From: Lichenicoccus roseus
GTDB lineage: Bacteria > Pseudomonadota > Alphaproteobacteria > Acetobacterales > Acetobacteraceae
Reading direction: 5' to 3'
Length of the DNA stretch: 64,000 bases
Assembly (NCBI RefSeq): GCF_005844085.1
Contig: NZ_VCDI01000002.1
Location: forward strand, 1 to 64,000
Notes under the pieces: model-generated
What the model was told of the DNA's origin: nothing
Database searches by the model: none
The model's input: the letters and a program-made list of their open reading frames with translations, nothing else
Program-made: the position numbers and the translations under genes
Shown: positions 15,804-26,254 of the stretch, piece by piece
Layout: every line of letters starts with the position of its first letter
Position numbering within the stretch: the stretch's first letter is position 1

Positions 15804-18638
15804 TTGGGTCCTGACACGCCGGACTGCGCGACGGCGCCGATCTACGCGCCCGGCCATGTGCAGCCGCACGGGGTGCTGGTGGCGACCTTTCCGCAGCAGA
15901 CCCGCATCAGCCATGTCAGCGACAATATCGAAACCTCGCTCGGGATCGCTGCCGACCGCCTGCTCGGCGCCGACCTCGGCCAGCTGTTCGGGACGGCCGC
16001 CACCGCCTCGTTCGAACTCCTGCTCGGCAGCGAGACCTACGCCCCCTCGAACGTCCTCTCCCTGATGCTGCCGATCCCGATCCGGCCGCGCCGCAAGATC
16101 GTGGCGCACCGCCACCAGGGGCGGCTGATGGTGGAACTCGAGGACGCGCCACTGATCGAGGATCATGCCGGGCCACTGTCGCTGGCGCCGTCGATCATCG
16201 CCAGCCTGCGACGGTCGGAGACGGTGGAACAGCTCTGCGACAGCGCGGTGCGCCAGATCCGGCAGCTGGTCGGCTTTCATCGCGTACTGGTCTACCGCTT
16301 CGACGATGACGGCCAGGGCACGATCATCGCAGAGGATCGCATCCCGGGCCTGCCAGGCAGCCTGCAGCTGCGCTACCCGGCAAGCGAGATCACCGAGCCG
16401 GCGCGCCGGCTGTACCTGTTGCAGCGTGTCCGCGGCATCCCGGACGCCGGCTACCGGCCGTCCGCGCTGCTCGCGGCGGACGGCGCCGGCCCGGTAAATG
16501 GCCTGGACATGACCTTCTGCGCCCTGCGCGGCATCCCGCAGGTCCATCTCGACCATCTCCGCCAGCAGGGCGTCAAAGCCTCGCTGACCATCTCGCTGCT
16601 GCGCGAGAACGTGCTGTGGGGCCTGATGATCTGCCAGCACCTGACCCCGCTTGCGGTCGATGCCGAGATGCGCGGGCTCTGCGACGTCATCGGACAGCTG
16701 ATCTCGGTGCTGCTGCTGCGGGTCACGGAAACCGAGGAACTCGCCGAACGGCTGCGCCGTCACTACGCGATCGCGAGCCTGCGCGCCGGCATCGAGGCGA
16801 GCGCCGGCGTGGCCGAGGGATTGCGGCGCAACGCCGCCGACGTGCTGGAGCTGATGCGGGCAACCGGCGCGCTGGTTCGCTGCGGCGGCAATTCCAGCCT
16901 GATCGGCGACACCCCCGATCTCGCGGCGGCGTCGCGGATGATCGCCACGCTACGCCGCGATCATGGCGAGGAGATCGTCGGCCTCGACCAGGCCGGGCTC
17001 GCGGGTGGCCTGGCCGAGGATTGCGCGCCCACCGCCAGCGGCATCCTGTTGATGCCGATCACCAACAGCCCGGAGGACGGCATCGCCTGGTTCCGCCCCG
17101 AGCAGGTGCGGCTGGTGCAATGGGGCAGCGATCCAAGGCCTGACGACGGCAGCGGCGGCAGCAGCAAGGTTGCCCCGGTCGCACTCACGCTGGCCGGGCC
17201 GTCCACTTCGCTGGTGGTCTGGAGCGAGCAGCTGCGCGGCCGGAGCGAGCCGTGGACCGCGACCGACCTGCAGGTGGCGCGCGATCTGCGCCGCACCATC
17301 ACCGGCGCGCTGCTGCGCCAGGCGGAGGCGCAGCTCGCGCAGCTCTCGGCCTACGATCCGCTCACCAGCCTCGCCAACCGGCGCACCGTGGAAGCGCATC
17401 TCGAGCGCTGGCGCCTGGAGCAGCTCCATCCGCGCGCCGCCCTGCTGTCGTTCGACCTCGACCGGTTCAAGGCGATCAACGACACGCTCGGTCATGCGAG
17501 CGGCGATGACATGCTGATCCAGATGGCTGCGCGGCTGCGCCATTTCGCGCCAGGCGGCAGCATCGCGGGGCGCCTGGGCGCCGATGAATTCGTGATCTTC
17601 TGGCCCGGCGCCGGGGCGGACGAGGCGGAGCGGCTGGCGCAGGTGCTGGTGCAGGAACTGGCGCGCCCGGTGACGCTGCAGGGACGGCCGCGCCATGCGA
17701 GCGCCAGCATCGGAATCGCCTGCGGCATTCCGGACGGGCCGGATGCGCTGCTGCGCGAGGCCGACGCCGCGATGTATGCCGCCAAGCGCCAGGGCGGCGG
17801 CCGCGCGGTACGGTTCCAGCCGCACCTCCACGCAGCCGTGCTGACCGACATGCAGACCGAGCAGGACCTGTTCCGCGCTGTCGCCGCCAACGAACTGGAG
17901 ATCCACTACCAGCCGCTGGTGACGGTGCCCGACCGGACGCTGTGCGGCTTCGAGGCGCTGGTGCGCTGGCGCCATCCGGATCGCGGCTGGGTGTCGCCGG
18001 TCGAGTTCATCCCGCGCGCCGAGCAGGCCGGGCTGATATCGCGGATCGGCGAATGGGTGCTGTCCGGGGCGATACGCCAGATCGGCCTTTGGCGGCGGCT
18101 GCGCCCGGCGCTGAGGATGTCGATCAACATCTCGGCGCTGCAGCTCGGCGAGGGATCGTTCAGCACCCTGCTGGCGGCGATCCTGGCGGCAGAGCAGGTC
18201 CCTGGCGAGGCGATCTGCCTCGAGGTCACCGAAAGCGCGCTGATGCACGAGGCCTGCGTACGTGAATTGCATCTGCTGCGCGAACTGGGCGCGACCGTTG
18301 CGGTAGACGATTTCGGCACCGGCTACTCGTCGCTGGCCTACCTGCAGAGCCTGCCGGTGGATTTCGTGAAGATCGACCGCAGCTTCGTGTCGTCGCTCGG
18401 CTCCGGCCTGCGCTCGGATCGCTTCTTCTGCGCCATCGTCGCCCTGGCGCGCACGCTCGATCTGCGTGTCATTGCCGAGGGGTGCGAAACCGAGGCGCAG
18501 TGGTCGGTCATCGCGTCATCCGGCTGCGAGGCGATGCAAGGCTGGCTGGTGGCGCATGCGATGGATGCCGCCACCGCGAGCGCCCGGCTGCAGCGCCCGT
18601 TCGGCTGGTCGACCCCGTCCGTGGCGCGGTCCGCGTGA
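15804..18638 (+). CDS. Bacteriophytochrome-type PAS-GAF-PHY-GGDEF-EAL protein
   Basis: A 944-residue multidomain sensor. The N-terminal PAS domain has Cys8 in PDCATAPIYAPG with VQPHG after it, the biliverdin attachment site of bacteriophytochromes. A GAF domain (about 135-310), a PHY domain (to about 500), a GGDEF domain (about 515-670) and an EAL domain (about 685-935) follow. The GAF motif PASDIP reads PASEIT (192-197) and PHY PRxSF reads PSTSL (466-470). The cyclase signature is GADEF (592-596) rather than GGDEF. The EAL domain looks intact (E717-A-L, DDFGTGYSS), so net phosphodiesterase activity on c-di-GMP is plausible. The TTG start has GGGG upstream. No heme oxygenase gene is nearby. 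Confidence 0.88.
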   Translation: MGPDTPDCATAPIYAPGHVQPHGVLVATFPQQTRISHVSDNIETSLGIAADRLLGADLGQLFGTAATASFELLLGSETYAPSNVLSLMLPIPIRPRRKIVAHRHQGRLMVELEDAPLIEDHAGPLSLAPSIIASLRRSETVEQLCDSAVRQIRQLVGFHRVLVYRFDDDGQGTIIAEDRIPGLPGSLQLRYPASEITEPARRLYLLQRVRGIPDAGYRPSALLAADGAGPVNGLDMTFCALRGIPQVHLDHLRQQGVKASLTISLLRENVLWGLMICQHLTPLAVDAEMRGLCDVIGQLISVLLLRVTETEELAERLRRHYAIASLRAGIEASAGVAEGLRRNAADVLELMRATGALVRCGGNSSLIGDTPDLAAASRMIATLRRDHGEEIVGLDQAGLAGGLAEDCAPTASGILLMPITNSPEDGIAWFRPEQVRLVQWGSDPRPDDGSGGSSKVAPVALTLAGPSTSLVVWSEQLRGRSEPWTATDLQVARDLRRTITGALLRQAEAQLAQLSAYDPLTSLANRRTVEAHLERWRLEQLHPRAALLSFDLDRFKAINDTLGHASGDDMLIQMAARLRHFAPGGSIAGRLGADEFVIFWPGAGADEAERLAQVLVQELARPVTLQGRPRHASASIGIACGIPDGPDALLREADAAMYAAKRQGGGRAVRFQPHLHAAVLTDMQTEQDLFRAVAANELEIHYQPLVTVPDRTLCGFEALVRWRHPDRGWVSPVEFIPRAEQAGLISRIGEWVLSGAIRQIGLWRRLRPALRMSINISALQLGEGSFSTLLAAILAAEQVPGEAICLEVTESALMHEACVRELHLLRELGATVAVDDFGTGYSSLAYLQSLPVDFVKIDRSFVSSLGSGLRSDRFFCAIVALARTLDLRVIAEGCETEAQWSVIASSGCEAMQGWLVAHAMDAATASARLQRPFGWSTPSVARSA

Positions 18639-18669
18639 CCGGCCTGTGCCGCAGCGTGCATCCCCTCCC

Positions 18670-19077
18670 TCAGGCCGGTCGCGCTGGTTCCAGCCGGCGC
18701 AGCCAGCGGGCGAGCCGCGGCCGTATGCGCAGGAAGCGGATGTACAGGCGTTCCAGCAGCGCCAGCACCAGAGGGTTCCGGGCGACCAGGCCAAGCGGCC
18801 GCAGCGGCGGGATCGCGCGCCACATCGCCGCGAACGCTGCCGCACCGGACAGCAGCCTGCCATCCTCCTCGGCATGGAAGCGCTCCAGCAGCGTGGCGCG
18901 ATCGAGCGGACAGGCGGCCCCGGCATCGCCGCGCGAGACGTCGCGGAAGTCGATGGCGTGCGCCCGGTCGAGCCGGCGCATCAGCGCCACCTCGCGCCGG
19001 CAGAGCGGGCAGCCGCCGTCGAACCAGACGGTGAGGGAAGCGGCCTTCGAGGGAGTGGCGTCGGCGAGATCGGTCAT
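18670..19077 (-). CDS. DCC family thiol-disulfide oxidoreductase
   Basis: A 135-residue member of the DCC (DUF393) family, named after the DxxCxxC motif visible here as FDGGCPLCRREV with Cys23 and Cys26. The thioredoxin-like fold, the following DFRDVS strand and the basic, hydrophobic C-terminus (RFLRIRPRLARWLRR) are typical. The redox partner is unknown. It is transcribed opposite to the two flanking c-di-GMP genes. Its ATG overlaps the TGA of a possible 47-residue upstream frame (ATGA), which may indicate coupling. Confidence 0.85.
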   Translation of the reverse strand: MTDLADATPSKAASLTVWFDGGCPLCRREVALMRRLDRAHAIDFRDVSRGDAGAACPLDRATLLERFHAEEDGRLLSGAAAFAAMWRAIPPLRPLGLVARNPLVLALLERLYIRFLRIRPRLARWLRRLEPARPA

Positions 19078-19217
19078 GCCGGCAGCAGCGCGCCGGGCGC
19101 ACCCCGGTTCGCCTCGCCTGGCGCGATGCCGCCCAGCACGCTGCGCAGGGCCTGGACCGGGCCGTCCAGGCTGCGGCAGCGAAACGTCGTCTCATTTCGG
19201 CAAAATATCGAGCGCAT
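19074..19217 (-). CDS. Possible small protein coupled to DCC gene
   Basis: A candidate 47-residue protein of unknown function. Support is limited to strongly G/C-biased third codon positions over its last 35 codons and a four-base ATGA overlap with the DCC gene start. Its first dozen codons are AT-rich, no good ribosome site precedes the ATG, and I recognise no family. It could equally be a chance frame within the 5' leader of the DCC gene. Confidence 0.25.
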   Translation of the reverse strand: MRSIFCRNETTFRCRSLDGPVQALRSVLGGIAPGEANRGAPGALLPA

Positions 19218-19304
19218 TACCAATGCATGAGAGCTTTGCGAGAGTCCTGAGCCAATCGCCGAGTAATCGGAGATCAAGAAAAGTCGTTGTTTCGTGCGCA
19301 AAGC

Positions 19305-19365
19305 TTGACAAGCCTGAATGGTGGGGCGCAAGACTTGAGGCTAGGCTATATTTCGAGAATATAAC
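19305..19365 (+). promoter_or_regulatory. AT-rich putative promoter for PAS-GGDEF-EAL gene
   Basis: Between 19200 and 19370 the base composition drops sharply in G+C compared with its surroundings. A perfect TTGACA lies at 19305-19310 but lacks a -10 at the right distance. TTGAGG at 19335 and TATAAC at 19360 form a second pair with a long 19-base spacer. This is the best promoter candidate for the downstream gene, but neither pair is ideal. Confidence 0.3.
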
Positions 19366-19419
19366 CGGGTGTCGTCGCGACGTCGAGACGATTGCCAGAA
19401 CCGGGAGTTTTTGTGCCCG

Positions 19420-21270
19420 ATGGCCAGCATGATGCGATCCGGGACGGCAATCCGTCCAGGTGGCGCCGGCGTGCGCGTCGGAATGCGAAGCGTGGGCTCC
19501 ATCGAAGGGTGCGATCAGGCGCCGTCGGCGGAGGGCGATCTGCGCGACCTGGCACTCGACCATGTACGGTTCGGGCTGTGCGTCTTCGACAGCCGGGGCA
19601 AGCTCGTGATGTACAACCGCGCGTTCGAGAGCCTGTACAACCTCGACGATGGCGGCCTGTATGTCGGCATGAGCGTCATCGAACTGATCGAGCTGCGCTG
19701 CGCAGCCGGGACCGGTCCGAACATGGCCGCCGCCGACTATGCCCGCATGCGCGAGGAGGCCGGACTGGCAGGGCAGGCGTACGACGCCGAGGTGACGCTG
19801 CGCAACGGCCGCGTGCACGTCATCCACAACGAGCCGACACCAGGCGGCGGCTGGGTGGCGACCGTGGAGGATGTCACCGAGCGCTGCCTCGCAGAGGCGC
19901 GCGTCCGCCACATGGCGCATCATGATGCGTTGACCGGCCTCGCCAACCGCAGCCTGTTCACCGAACGGCTGGAGCATGCGCTGGTGGCGCTCCGCAGCCC
20001 CCGGAGCCACGAGCCGGACGATTGGACGCCGGAAGCCGACGGCCCGGAGGCCGCGGCCATCGAGGACCCGCTGCTGGCCGTCATGTTCCTCGATCTGGAT
20101 GATTTCAAGATCGCCAACGACACCCTCGGCCATGCCGGCGGCGACGAGATCCTGCGCCAGGTGACCCGTCGCATCGCGCACTGCCTGCGTGGCCGCGACA
20201 CCGTGGCACGGCTCGGTGGCGACGAGTTCGCGATCCTGCTCGAAGACCTGCACTCGCCCGAGCAGGCGTCCGACGTCGCGCGCCGGGTGATCGACGCCGT
20301 CTCGGAGCCGATCCTGCTGGACGCGCGGGTATCCCGCATCGGTGTCAGTGTCGGCATCACGATCTGTTCGCGGCTGGATGCGGATGCGGAGCCGGCGCTG
20401 CTGCTGCGCCAGGCCGATGTCGCGCTCTACCAGGCCAAGAGCGAGGGGCAGAGCACGTACCGGTTCTTCCAGGACGGCATGCACGCGGCGCTGGCGCGGC
20501 ATCACGAGGCGGAACGGCAGCTGCGCAGGGCCCTAGCGAACGGTGATCTGGAGCTGCATTTCCAGCCCATCGTCACGCTCGACCGGCGGCGCATCATCGG
20601 CGCCGAGGCGCTGCTGCGCTGGCGGCATCCGGAGCACGGCATGATGCCGACCGCGGAGTTCGTGGCACTTGCCGAAACGTCGGGACTGATCGGCGAACTG
20701 GGCGCCTGGGCGCTGCGTACCGGGTGCGCGCAGGCGGCGCGCTGGCCGGATGTGCGGCTGGCGGTGAACCTGTCGCCGGTGCAGGTGCGGCAGCCGGGAC
20801 TGGTCGAGCAGGTGACCGAGGTGCTGGCAGCGACCGGGCTGCCGCCGCACCGGCTGGAACTCGAGATCACCGAGGGGTTGCTGCTGCACGACAGCCTGGC
20901 GACGCTTGCCACCCTGTCCGGGCTGCGCGCGCTCGGCATCGGCGTGGTGCTCGATGATTTCGGCACCGGCTACTCGAGCATGAGCTATCTGCGGCGGTTT
21001 CCGTTCAGCAAGATCAAGGTGGACCGCAGCTTCGTCGCCAACATGTCGAGCGATGTCGGCGCGACCGCGATCGTCGAGGCGGTTGCCACCCTTGGCCAGC
21101 GCCTGGAGATGCGCGTGTGCGCCGAAGGCATCGAGACCGAGGCGCAGGCGAAGCTGCTCAGTGCCATGGGGTGCCAGGAGGGCCAGGGCTACCTGTTTGC
21201 GCGACCCTGCCCGGCCGACGCCTTCGAGGCGCTGCTGTCCTTCGACCGCGGCAGCCACACGTCGCATTGA
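19420..21270 (+). CDS. PAS-GGDEF-EAL cyclic-di-GMP enzyme
   Basis: A 616-residue cytosolic protein with a single PAS domain (about 40-155), a GGDEF domain (about 165-355) and an EAL domain (about 370-605). The cyclase signature RLGGDEF is complete (GGDEF 266-270), and the phosphodiesterase core is complete (EAL 396-398, LDDFGTGYSSMSYL), so it may be bifunctional. An insertion of about 25 residues (SHEPDDWTPEADG region) lies early in the GGDEF domain. There are no membrane helices. I prefer the ATG at 19420 with GGGAG upstream; a GTG 17 codons earlier (19369) is the alternative. It is the second GGDEF-EAL gene within 6 kb. Confidence 0.88.
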   Translation: MASMMRSGTAIRPGGAGVRVGMRSVGSIEGCDQAPSAEGDLRDLALDHVRFGLCVFDSRGKLVMYNRAFESLYNLDDGGLYVGMSVIELIELRCAAGTGPNMAAADYARMREEAGLAGQAYDAEVTLRNGRVHVIHNEPTPGGGWVATVEDVTERCLAEARVRHMAHHDALTGLANRSLFTERLEHALVALRSPRSHEPDDWTPEADGPEAAAIEDPLLAVMFLDLDDFKIANDTLGHAGGDEILRQVTRRIAHCLRGRDTVARLGGDEFAILLEDLHSPEQASDVARRVIDAVSEPILLDARVSRIGVSVGITICSRLDADAEPALLLRQADVALYQAKSEGQSTYRFFQDGMHAALARHHEAERQLRRALANGDLELHFQPIVTLDRRRIIGAEALLRWRHPEHGMMPTAEFVALAETSGLIGELGAWALRTGCAQAARWPDVRLAVNLSPVQVRQPGLVEQVTEVLAATGLPPHRLELEITEGLLLHDSLATLATLSGLRALGIGVVLDDFGTGYSSMSYLRRFPFSKIKVDRSFVANMSSDVGATAIVEAVATLGQRLEMRVCAEGIETEAQAKLLSAMGCQEGQGYLFARPCPADAFEALLSFDRGSHTSH

Positions 21271-21325
21271 CCGGGGGTGCGGGCTGCGTGCCGGCGGTCG
21301 GGGGATTTCCGGCGTCGACCCTGGC

Positions 21326-22645
21326 TCACCCGGCGGCGCCTGCGTGCACGAACTTGAACAGGAACAAGGCCGCGATGACCCAGGCGACCGGCTTTACCTC
21401 CGCCGCCCGGCCGGTCAGCAGCTTGAGCGCCGCATAGGTGATGAAGCCGAACGAGATGCCGTTCGAGATCGAGTAGGTGAACGGCATCAGCAACGCGGTC
21501 ACCACCGCGGGAATGATCTCGGTGACGTCGTCCCAGTCCAGCGCCGCAAGTTCGCGAAGCATCAGGCAGGCGACGTAGAACAGGGCGGGCGCGGTCGCGT
21601 AGGGCGGCACCGAGCCGGCCAGCGGCGACAGCAACAGGCAGGCCAGGAACAGCACCGCCACCGTCGCCGCGGTGAGGCCGGTGCGGCCGCCCGCCTGTAC
21701 GCCGGCGGCGCTCTCCAGGTAGGCGGTGGTGCTCGAGGTGCCGAGCAGCGAGCCCAGGAAGATCGCGCTGCTGTCGGCCAGCAGCGCGCGGTTGAAGCGC
21801 TCCGCCTGCGCGCTGCCGTTCTCGATGCGCCGGCTGTCGAGCAGGCCGGCGCGGGCTGCCACGCCCATCAGCGTGCCGGTGGCGTCGAACAGCTCGACCA
21901 GGAAGAACACCAGCACGACGTTGAGCAGCCCCTTCGACAGCGCGCCGCGTATGTCGAGCGCGAACAGGGTGGGGGCGATCGAGGGCGGCAGCGAGACGAG
22001 GCCGGCGTACCGGTTGCCGGCGACCAGGAAGCTCAGCACGGTCACCGCCAGGATGCCGATCAGCAGGGCGCCGCGCACCCGGCGGGCGGACAGCACCGCC
22101 ACCACCAGGAAACCCACGACGGCGAGGATCGCGCCCGGGCGGTGCATGTCGCCCAGCGTGACCGAGGTGGCCGGGCTGGACACCACGATGCCGGCGTTGC
22201 GCAGGGCGATCATCGCCAGGAACAGGCCGATGCCGACGGTGATCGCGATCCGCAGCGAGGCCGGGATGCCCTCGACGATCAGGCTCCGCCACCGCAGCAG
22301 CGTGATAAGCAGGAACAGCACGCCGGAGATGAACACCGCACCCAGCGCCTCCTGCCAGCGGTAGCCCATGCCGAGCACCACCACGTAGGCGAAGTAGGCG
22401 TTCAGTCCCATGCCTGGCGCGAGCGCGATCGGATAGTTCGCGTGCAGCGCCATCACCAGCGAGCCGATGGCGGCGACCAGGCAGGTGGCGACGAATACCG
22501 CGCCCTTCGGCATCCCGGCATCGCCCAGGATGCTCGGGTTGATGAACATGATGTAGGCCATGGTCAGGAAGGTGGTCAGGCCAGCCATCACCTCGATGCG
22601 GGGGGTGGTGCCGTGCGCCTTGAGCGAGAACAGCCGTTCGAGCAT
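21326..22645 (-). CDS. NCS2 family purine permease
   Basis: A 439-residue permease with about 13 transmembrane helices, of the AzgA-like branch of nucleobase:cation symporter 2. These carriers import adenine, guanine or hypoxanthine. Family segments include EVMAGLTTFLTMAYIMFINPSIL at the N-terminus, ALAPGMGLNAYFAY, the ELFDATGTLMGVA motif and GTSSTTAYLESAAGV. The ATG at 22645 begins the conserved MLERLF sequence; upstream in-frame ATGs add unrelated residues. It is divergent from guaB, which fits a shared purine theme, with a short inverted repeat between the two starts. Confidence 0.92.
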   Translation of the reverse strand: MLERLFSLKAHGTTPRIEVMAGLTTFLTMAYIMFINPSILGDAGMPKGAVFVATCLVAAIGSLVMALHANYPIALAPGMGLNAYFAYVVVLGMGYRWQEALGAVFISGVLFLLITLLRWRSLIVEGIPASLRIAITVGIGLFLAMIALRNAGIVVSSPATSVTLGDMHRPGAILAVVGFLVVAVLSARRVRGALLIGILAVTVLSFLVAGNRYAGLVSLPPSIAPTLFALDIRGALSKGLLNVVLVFFLVELFDATGTLMGVAARAGLLDSRRIENGSAQAERFNRALLADSSAIFLGSLLGTSSTTAYLESAAGVQAGGRTGLTAATVAVLFLACLLLSPLAGSVPPYATAPALFYVACLMLRELAALDWDDVTEIIPAVVTALLMPFTYSISNGISFGFITYAALKLLTGRAAEVKPVAWVIAALFLFKFVHAGAAG

Positions 22646-22666
22646 GGGGACCCCCCTCAGGTGTCG

Positions 22667-22698
22667 TTTCCGCAAGCTTGCATGCCGCAGCGCGGAAA
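22667..22698. promoter_or_regulatory. Inverted repeat between purine permease and guaB
   Basis: TTTCCGC (22667-22673) and its exact complement GCGGAAA (22692-22698) are separated by 18 bases in the 148-bp divergent region between the NCS2 permease and guaB. Both genes serve purine metabolism, so this may be a shared operator. I cannot name a regulator. Confidence 0.3.
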
Positions 22699-22703
22699 GG
22701 TAA

Positions 22704-24311
<1,608 letters not shown>

Positions 24312-24326
24312 CCCCGGACAGCTTCC

Positions 24327-25592
24327 ATGACGCCCTCGGCACGCCTCGCCGCCACCATCGACCTGCTCGCCGCGATCGAGGCGGCGCCGCGTCGCCCGGC
24401 CGATGCGGTGGCCAACAGCTTCTTCCGCGATCGGCGCTATATCGGCGGCGGCGACCGGCGCGACGTGTCGGACCGGGTCTGGTTCGTGCTGCGTCACTGG
24501 CGCCGTCTGGACTGGTGGCTGCAGCGCGGCGAGGGCAGCCCGACGCCCAGGCTGCTTGCCGCCGCCGCCGCCATCCTGGAGGGCCGGCCGGTCGAGGGAC
24601 TGCAGCGCGCCTATTCCGGCGGCCGCTATGCGCCCGACACCCTGGAGCCGGCCGAGCTGCGCGTGCTGCGTGCACTCGAGGGCCATACGATCGAGCATCC
24701 CGACATGCCGGACGCGGTGCGCCACGAGGTGCCGGACTGGCTGCTGCCGCTGCTGGCCGGGCGGTTCGGGCCTGAGCTGGAGGCGGAGCTGGGGGCGATG
24801 ACCGGGCAGGCGCCGCTGGACATGCGCGTCAACCTGCTGAAGGGCACCCGGGATGAGGCTGCCGCGGCACTGGCCGAAGCCGGGATCGAGACCGAGCCGA
24901 TGCCGCTGTCGCCCTGGGGGCTGCGGGCGCGCGGACGGCAGAACGTCACCGCCACCGCCGCCTTCCGCAACGGGCTGGTCGAGATCCAGGACGAGGGCAG
25001 CCAGCTGGTGGTGGCTGCCTTGCAGGCCGCGCCGGAGATGCGGGTGGTGGACTACTGCGCCGGCGCCGGCGGCAAGACGCTGGCGATCGCGATGAGCATG
25101 GAGAACCGCGGCCACATCGTCGCCTGCGACGTATCGGAGCCGCGCCTCGACGGCGCCGTCCGCCGCCTGCGCCGTGCGGGGGTGCACAACGTGGAGCGAC
25201 ATCTGCTGGTGGCGGGCGACAAATGGGCCAAGCGGCGGGCGGCGAGCTTCGACCGCGTGCTGGTCGACGCGCCCTGCACCGGCACCGGCACCTGGCGGCG
25301 CAATCCGGATGCCCGCCTGCGCCTGCGCCCGCGCGACCTCGAGGAACTCGCCCTCAAGCAGGCGGCGATCCTGCAGGATGCCTCCAGGCTGCTGCGTCCC
25401 GGCGGCCGGCTGGTCTATGCGACCTGCTCGATGCTGCCGCAGGAGAACGAGGTGCAGGCGAGCGGCTTTCTCGCCGCGAACCCGCAGTTCCGGCAGGTGG
25501 ACGCGCTGGACGGCCATCCGGTCATCAGCCTGACGCCGCGGCTGCACGGCACCGACGGCTTCTTCGCGGCGGCCTTCACCACCGGCGCGTGA
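24327..25592 (+). CDS. RsmB/NOP family RNA cytosine-C5 methyltransferase
   Basis: A 421-residue S-adenosylmethionine-dependent methyltransferase of the RsmB/NOP2 family. It has an N-terminal helical region (NusB-like in part) and a Rossmann catalytic domain with DYCAGAGGKTL (motif I), VDAPCTGTGTWRRNPD (motif IV with the release cysteine) and VYATCSMLPQENE (motif VI with the catalytic cysteine). Members modify C967 of 16S rRNA or other rRNA and tRNA cytosines; the exact target cannot be read from sequence. It probably shares a transcript with guaB. Confidence 0.92.
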   Translation: MTPSARLAATIDLLAAIEAAPRRPADAVANSFFRDRRYIGGGDRRDVSDRVWFVLRHWRRLDWWLQRGEGSPTPRLLAAAAAILEGRPVEGLQRAYSGGRYAPDTLEPAELRVLRALEGHTIEHPDMPDAVRHEVPDWLLPLLAGRFGPELEAELGAMTGQAPLDMRVNLLKGTRDEAAAALAEAGIETEPMPLSPWGLRARGRQNVTATAAFRNGLVEIQDEGSQLVVAALQAAPEMRVVDYCAGAGGKTLAIAMSMENRGHIVACDVSEPRLDGAVRRLRRAGVHNVERHLLVAGDKWAKRRAASFDRVLVDAPCTGTGTWRRNPDARLRLRPRDLEELALKQAAILQDASRLLRPGGRLVYATCSMLPQENEVQASGFLAANPQFRQVDALDGHPVISLTPRLHGTDGFFAAAFTTGA

Positions 25593-25722
25593 TGCTCACA
25601 GATTCGTTATGGGGCGGGAGGTTCGTCTTCCACTCCCCCGGGGCGCTCGAGAGGGTATGGTCGCCGGACGCCCAGCCGCCAGACGATCTGCGGAACGGGG
25701 TGCCACAACGGAAGGCGCCTCG

Positions 25723-26244
25723 ATGCCGGGCAGCCATGGTCGCGTGCATGCCGGACGTAGCGAAAGCTCTGCCAGGGTCCTGCTGGCAGGCAGGTTCGCG
25801 CAGCCGGGTTGCCTGGTTCGCAGCTTCATCGAGGCGCTGATCGGCGACGAGCATGACGTGCTGCCGGAGCCCGCGGCGTTGAGGCCGGCTGATCGCGGGC
25901 GGCTGCCGACGAACGCCGCCGACCTCGTCGTGGTGGACCTGTCCGGGACGGTGAGCGCCGTCCTCGAACTGATCGCGCACCTGCGGCTTGCGGTCGACAA
26001 TCCGGGCGTGCCGCTGCTCGGGGTCATGCCGGACGACATCGATCCGCGCCACGAACTCTACCTCGCCGCCGTCGTCGACGAGACGGTCGCCCATGAGCAC
26101 ATGGCGGAACGGCTCCCCTGCCTGGTCCGCTCCGCCCGCCAGGATCCTGTCGGGGATGCCTCCGGGGGATCGGGCGAGCCGGGTCGCGAAACCTCCGCGT
26201 GGTCCTGGGCGGACGCCTGCCGGTGCCCGCCAACCCGGCACTGA
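25723..26244 (+). CDS. Receiver-like protein of unknown function
   Basis: A 173-residue protein I do not recognise. The central region (about 15-140) has alternating strands and helices like a response-regulator receiver: ARVLLAG, ADLVVVDLSG where the phospho-aspartate would be, VPLLGVMPDD, and a VDETV strand. The acidic N-terminal pocket and the conserved lysine are not evident, so it is probably degenerate. The C-terminus is polar and disordered. The ATG at 25723 has GAAGG seven bases upstream; the frame is open further left without support. It faces the L,D-transpeptidase gene, with an OmpR regulator beyond. Confidence 0.5.
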   Translation: MPGSHGRVHAGRSESSARVLLAGRFAQPGCLVRSFIEALIGDEHDVLPEPAALRPADRGRLPTNAADLVVVDLSGTVSAVLELIAHLRLAVDNPGVPLLGVMPDDIDPRHELYLAAVVDETVAHEHMAERLPCLVRSARQDPVGDASGGSGEPGRETSAWSWADACRCPPTRH

Positions 26245-26254
26245 GCCCCGGTCG

